From: Oscillospiraceae bacterium | Lineage (GTDB): Bacteria > Bacillota > Clostridia > Oscillospirales > Ruminococcaceae | Length of the DNA: 64,000 bases | Assembly: GCA_017550285.1 (NCBI GenBank) | Contig: JAFZPP010000041.1 | Coordinates: 20,623-84,622 of the forward strand | Reading direction: 5' to 3' | Shown here: one piece after another, positions 63,495-64,000 of the stretch | Position numbering within the stretch: the stretch's first letter is position 1 | How the letters are laid out: the number at the start of each line of letters is the position of its first letter | Program-made: the position numbers and the translations under genes | Notes under the pieces: model-generated | Database searches by the model: none | What the model was told of the DNA's origin: nothing | Seen by the model: only the letters and a program-made list of their open reading frames with translations

Positions 63495-63665
63495 ATGCTT
63501 GCATGGCTGACAGAGAACCTCGGAACAATCGTCGTTGCGCTGATATTACTGGCGGTTGTGACTGCAATTATTGTATCAATGATCCGTGATAAAAAGAAAG
63601 GAAAATCGTCCTGCGGTTGTGACTGCGCACACTGCGGCTGCTGCGGTTCCTGCCATAAGCAGTAA
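63495..63665 (+). CDS. FeoB-associated Cys-rich membrane protein
   Basis: 56 residues. One membrane segment (~10-31), a basic stretch RDKKKGK, then a tail with seven Cys (SCGCDCAHCGCCGSC). These small proteins follow feoB in Firmicutes and probably assist Fe(II) passage. Too short for most gene finders; start ATG 63495 is 5 nt after the feoB stop, with GGGGAG upstream. Confidence 0.85.
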   Translation: MLAWLTENLGTIVVALILLAVVTAIIVSMIRDKKKGKSSCGCDCAHCGCCGSCHKQ

Positions 63666-63670
63666 GACAA

Positions 63671-63705
63671 GCGGGCGGCATATCGGAACATGCCGCCCGT
63701 TTTTA
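63671..63705 (+). terminator. Terminator of the iron-type cluster
   Basis: CGGGCGGCAT (63672-63681) pairs with ATGCCGCCCG (63690-63699), then TTTTT. Confidence 0.88.
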
Positions 63706-63716
63706 GGAGATTGACA

Positions 63717-64000
63717 ATGGAAACAAATGAAAAACTCACTGCGGCAAATATCCGCTATCTTCTGTCGATGAAGGCATTTGCGGATGCCGGCAGGCAAATC
63801 CGCAATGCCTATCTGGCAGAATATCTGAACTATAAGAAATCAAGCATTCACTCGATGCCCAAATCCTTAACTTCAATCGGAATGATTCAGAAAGATGATG
63901 ACAATATCATTTATCTGACTGAAAAAGGCGCTGAAACCGCATTGCACTATCAGCAGTATTACACGAAACTGAATCTCATGATGAAAAAGTGTTTTCCTGA
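63717..64000 (+). CDS. DtxR/MntR-family metalloregulator (3' end outside window)
   Basis: 94 complete codons before the window ends. Winged-helix N-terminus: LAEYLNYKKSSIHSMPKSLTSIGMI followed by wing IIYLTEKGAE (quoted as landmarks), as in DtxR/IdeR/MntR repressors that use Fe(II) or Mn(II). Preceded by TTAGGAG inside the terminator's tail. It probably represses the iron-type cluster upstream. Confidence 0.8.
   Translation, partial: METNEKLTAANIRYLLSMKAFADAGRQIRNAYLAEYLNYKKSSIHSMPKSLTSIGMIQKDDDNIIYLTEKGAETALHYQQYYTKLNLMMKKCFP

Overview
The window looks like a chromosomal piece of a fibre-degrading, cellulosome-forming Firmicute of the Ruminococcus type (Oscillospiraceae). The evidence is six secreted proteins with dockerin-like duplicated Ca-binding repeats, Gram-positive gene order (rimP-nusA-ylxR-ylxQ-infB-rbfA-nrnA-truB-ribF), strong AGGAGG ribosome-binding sites, sigma-A promoters with 17-bp spacers, and G+C near one half by eye. 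It could be R. champanellensis or an uncultured relative; species assignment is inference.

Region 1 (1-14200) is a xylan-type polysaccharide locus. It holds a GH10 xylanase joined through a dockerin to a CE1 feruloyl/acetyl esterase (cut by the window edge), a GH30 enzyme, a GH95 alpha-L-fucosidase/galactosidase and a GH98 enzyme, all dockerin-bearing, plus a regulator with a LacI-like sensor, a degenerate GGDEF and an AraC output domain. The GH30/GH95/GH98/esterase set resembles what Bacteroides uses on highly branched glucuronoarabinoxylan.

Region 2 (14200-20800) holds a short-chain dehydrogenase with an AraC regulator, a relic of a plasmid-like or integrative element (RepA/DUF6017-like gene flanked by 24-bp iteron-like repeats and a second repeat family), a tRNA-Leu/tRNA-Ser operon with its own promoter and terminator, a dockerin protein with a transglycosylase-like pattern, and a von Willebrand A lipoprotein.

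Region 3 (21000-32600) holds metabolism and transport: formate-tetrahydrofolate ligase with an unknown overlapping gene and a Na+/proline symporter, a MATE exporter, a small membrane protein, a PfkB sugar-phosphate kinase, a voltage-gated K+ channel, a TetR pseudogene, an aldo/keto reductase and a DUF4003 protein.

Region 4 (32285-46625, minus strand) holds a Gld-like ABC system (ATPase, permease, GldG-like, DUF4340, small protein) and the translation/transcription cluster from rimP to ribF.

Region 5 (46626-61280) holds palindromic intergenic repeats, a two-component system, htpG behind a perfect CIRCE operator, rmuC whose stop codon lies in a dispersed repeat, a BspA-type leucine-rich-repeat protein with a dockerin-like end, a DUF3592-like protein, an acyltransferase and a GGDEF-EAL protein. 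Region 6 (61281-64000) is an iron-type cluster (DUF2325, flavodoxin, Tp47-like secreted protein, FeoB, Cys-rich FeoB partner, DtxR regulator) in which a deletion seems to have joined a truncated Tp47-like gene to the last ~100 codons of feoB.
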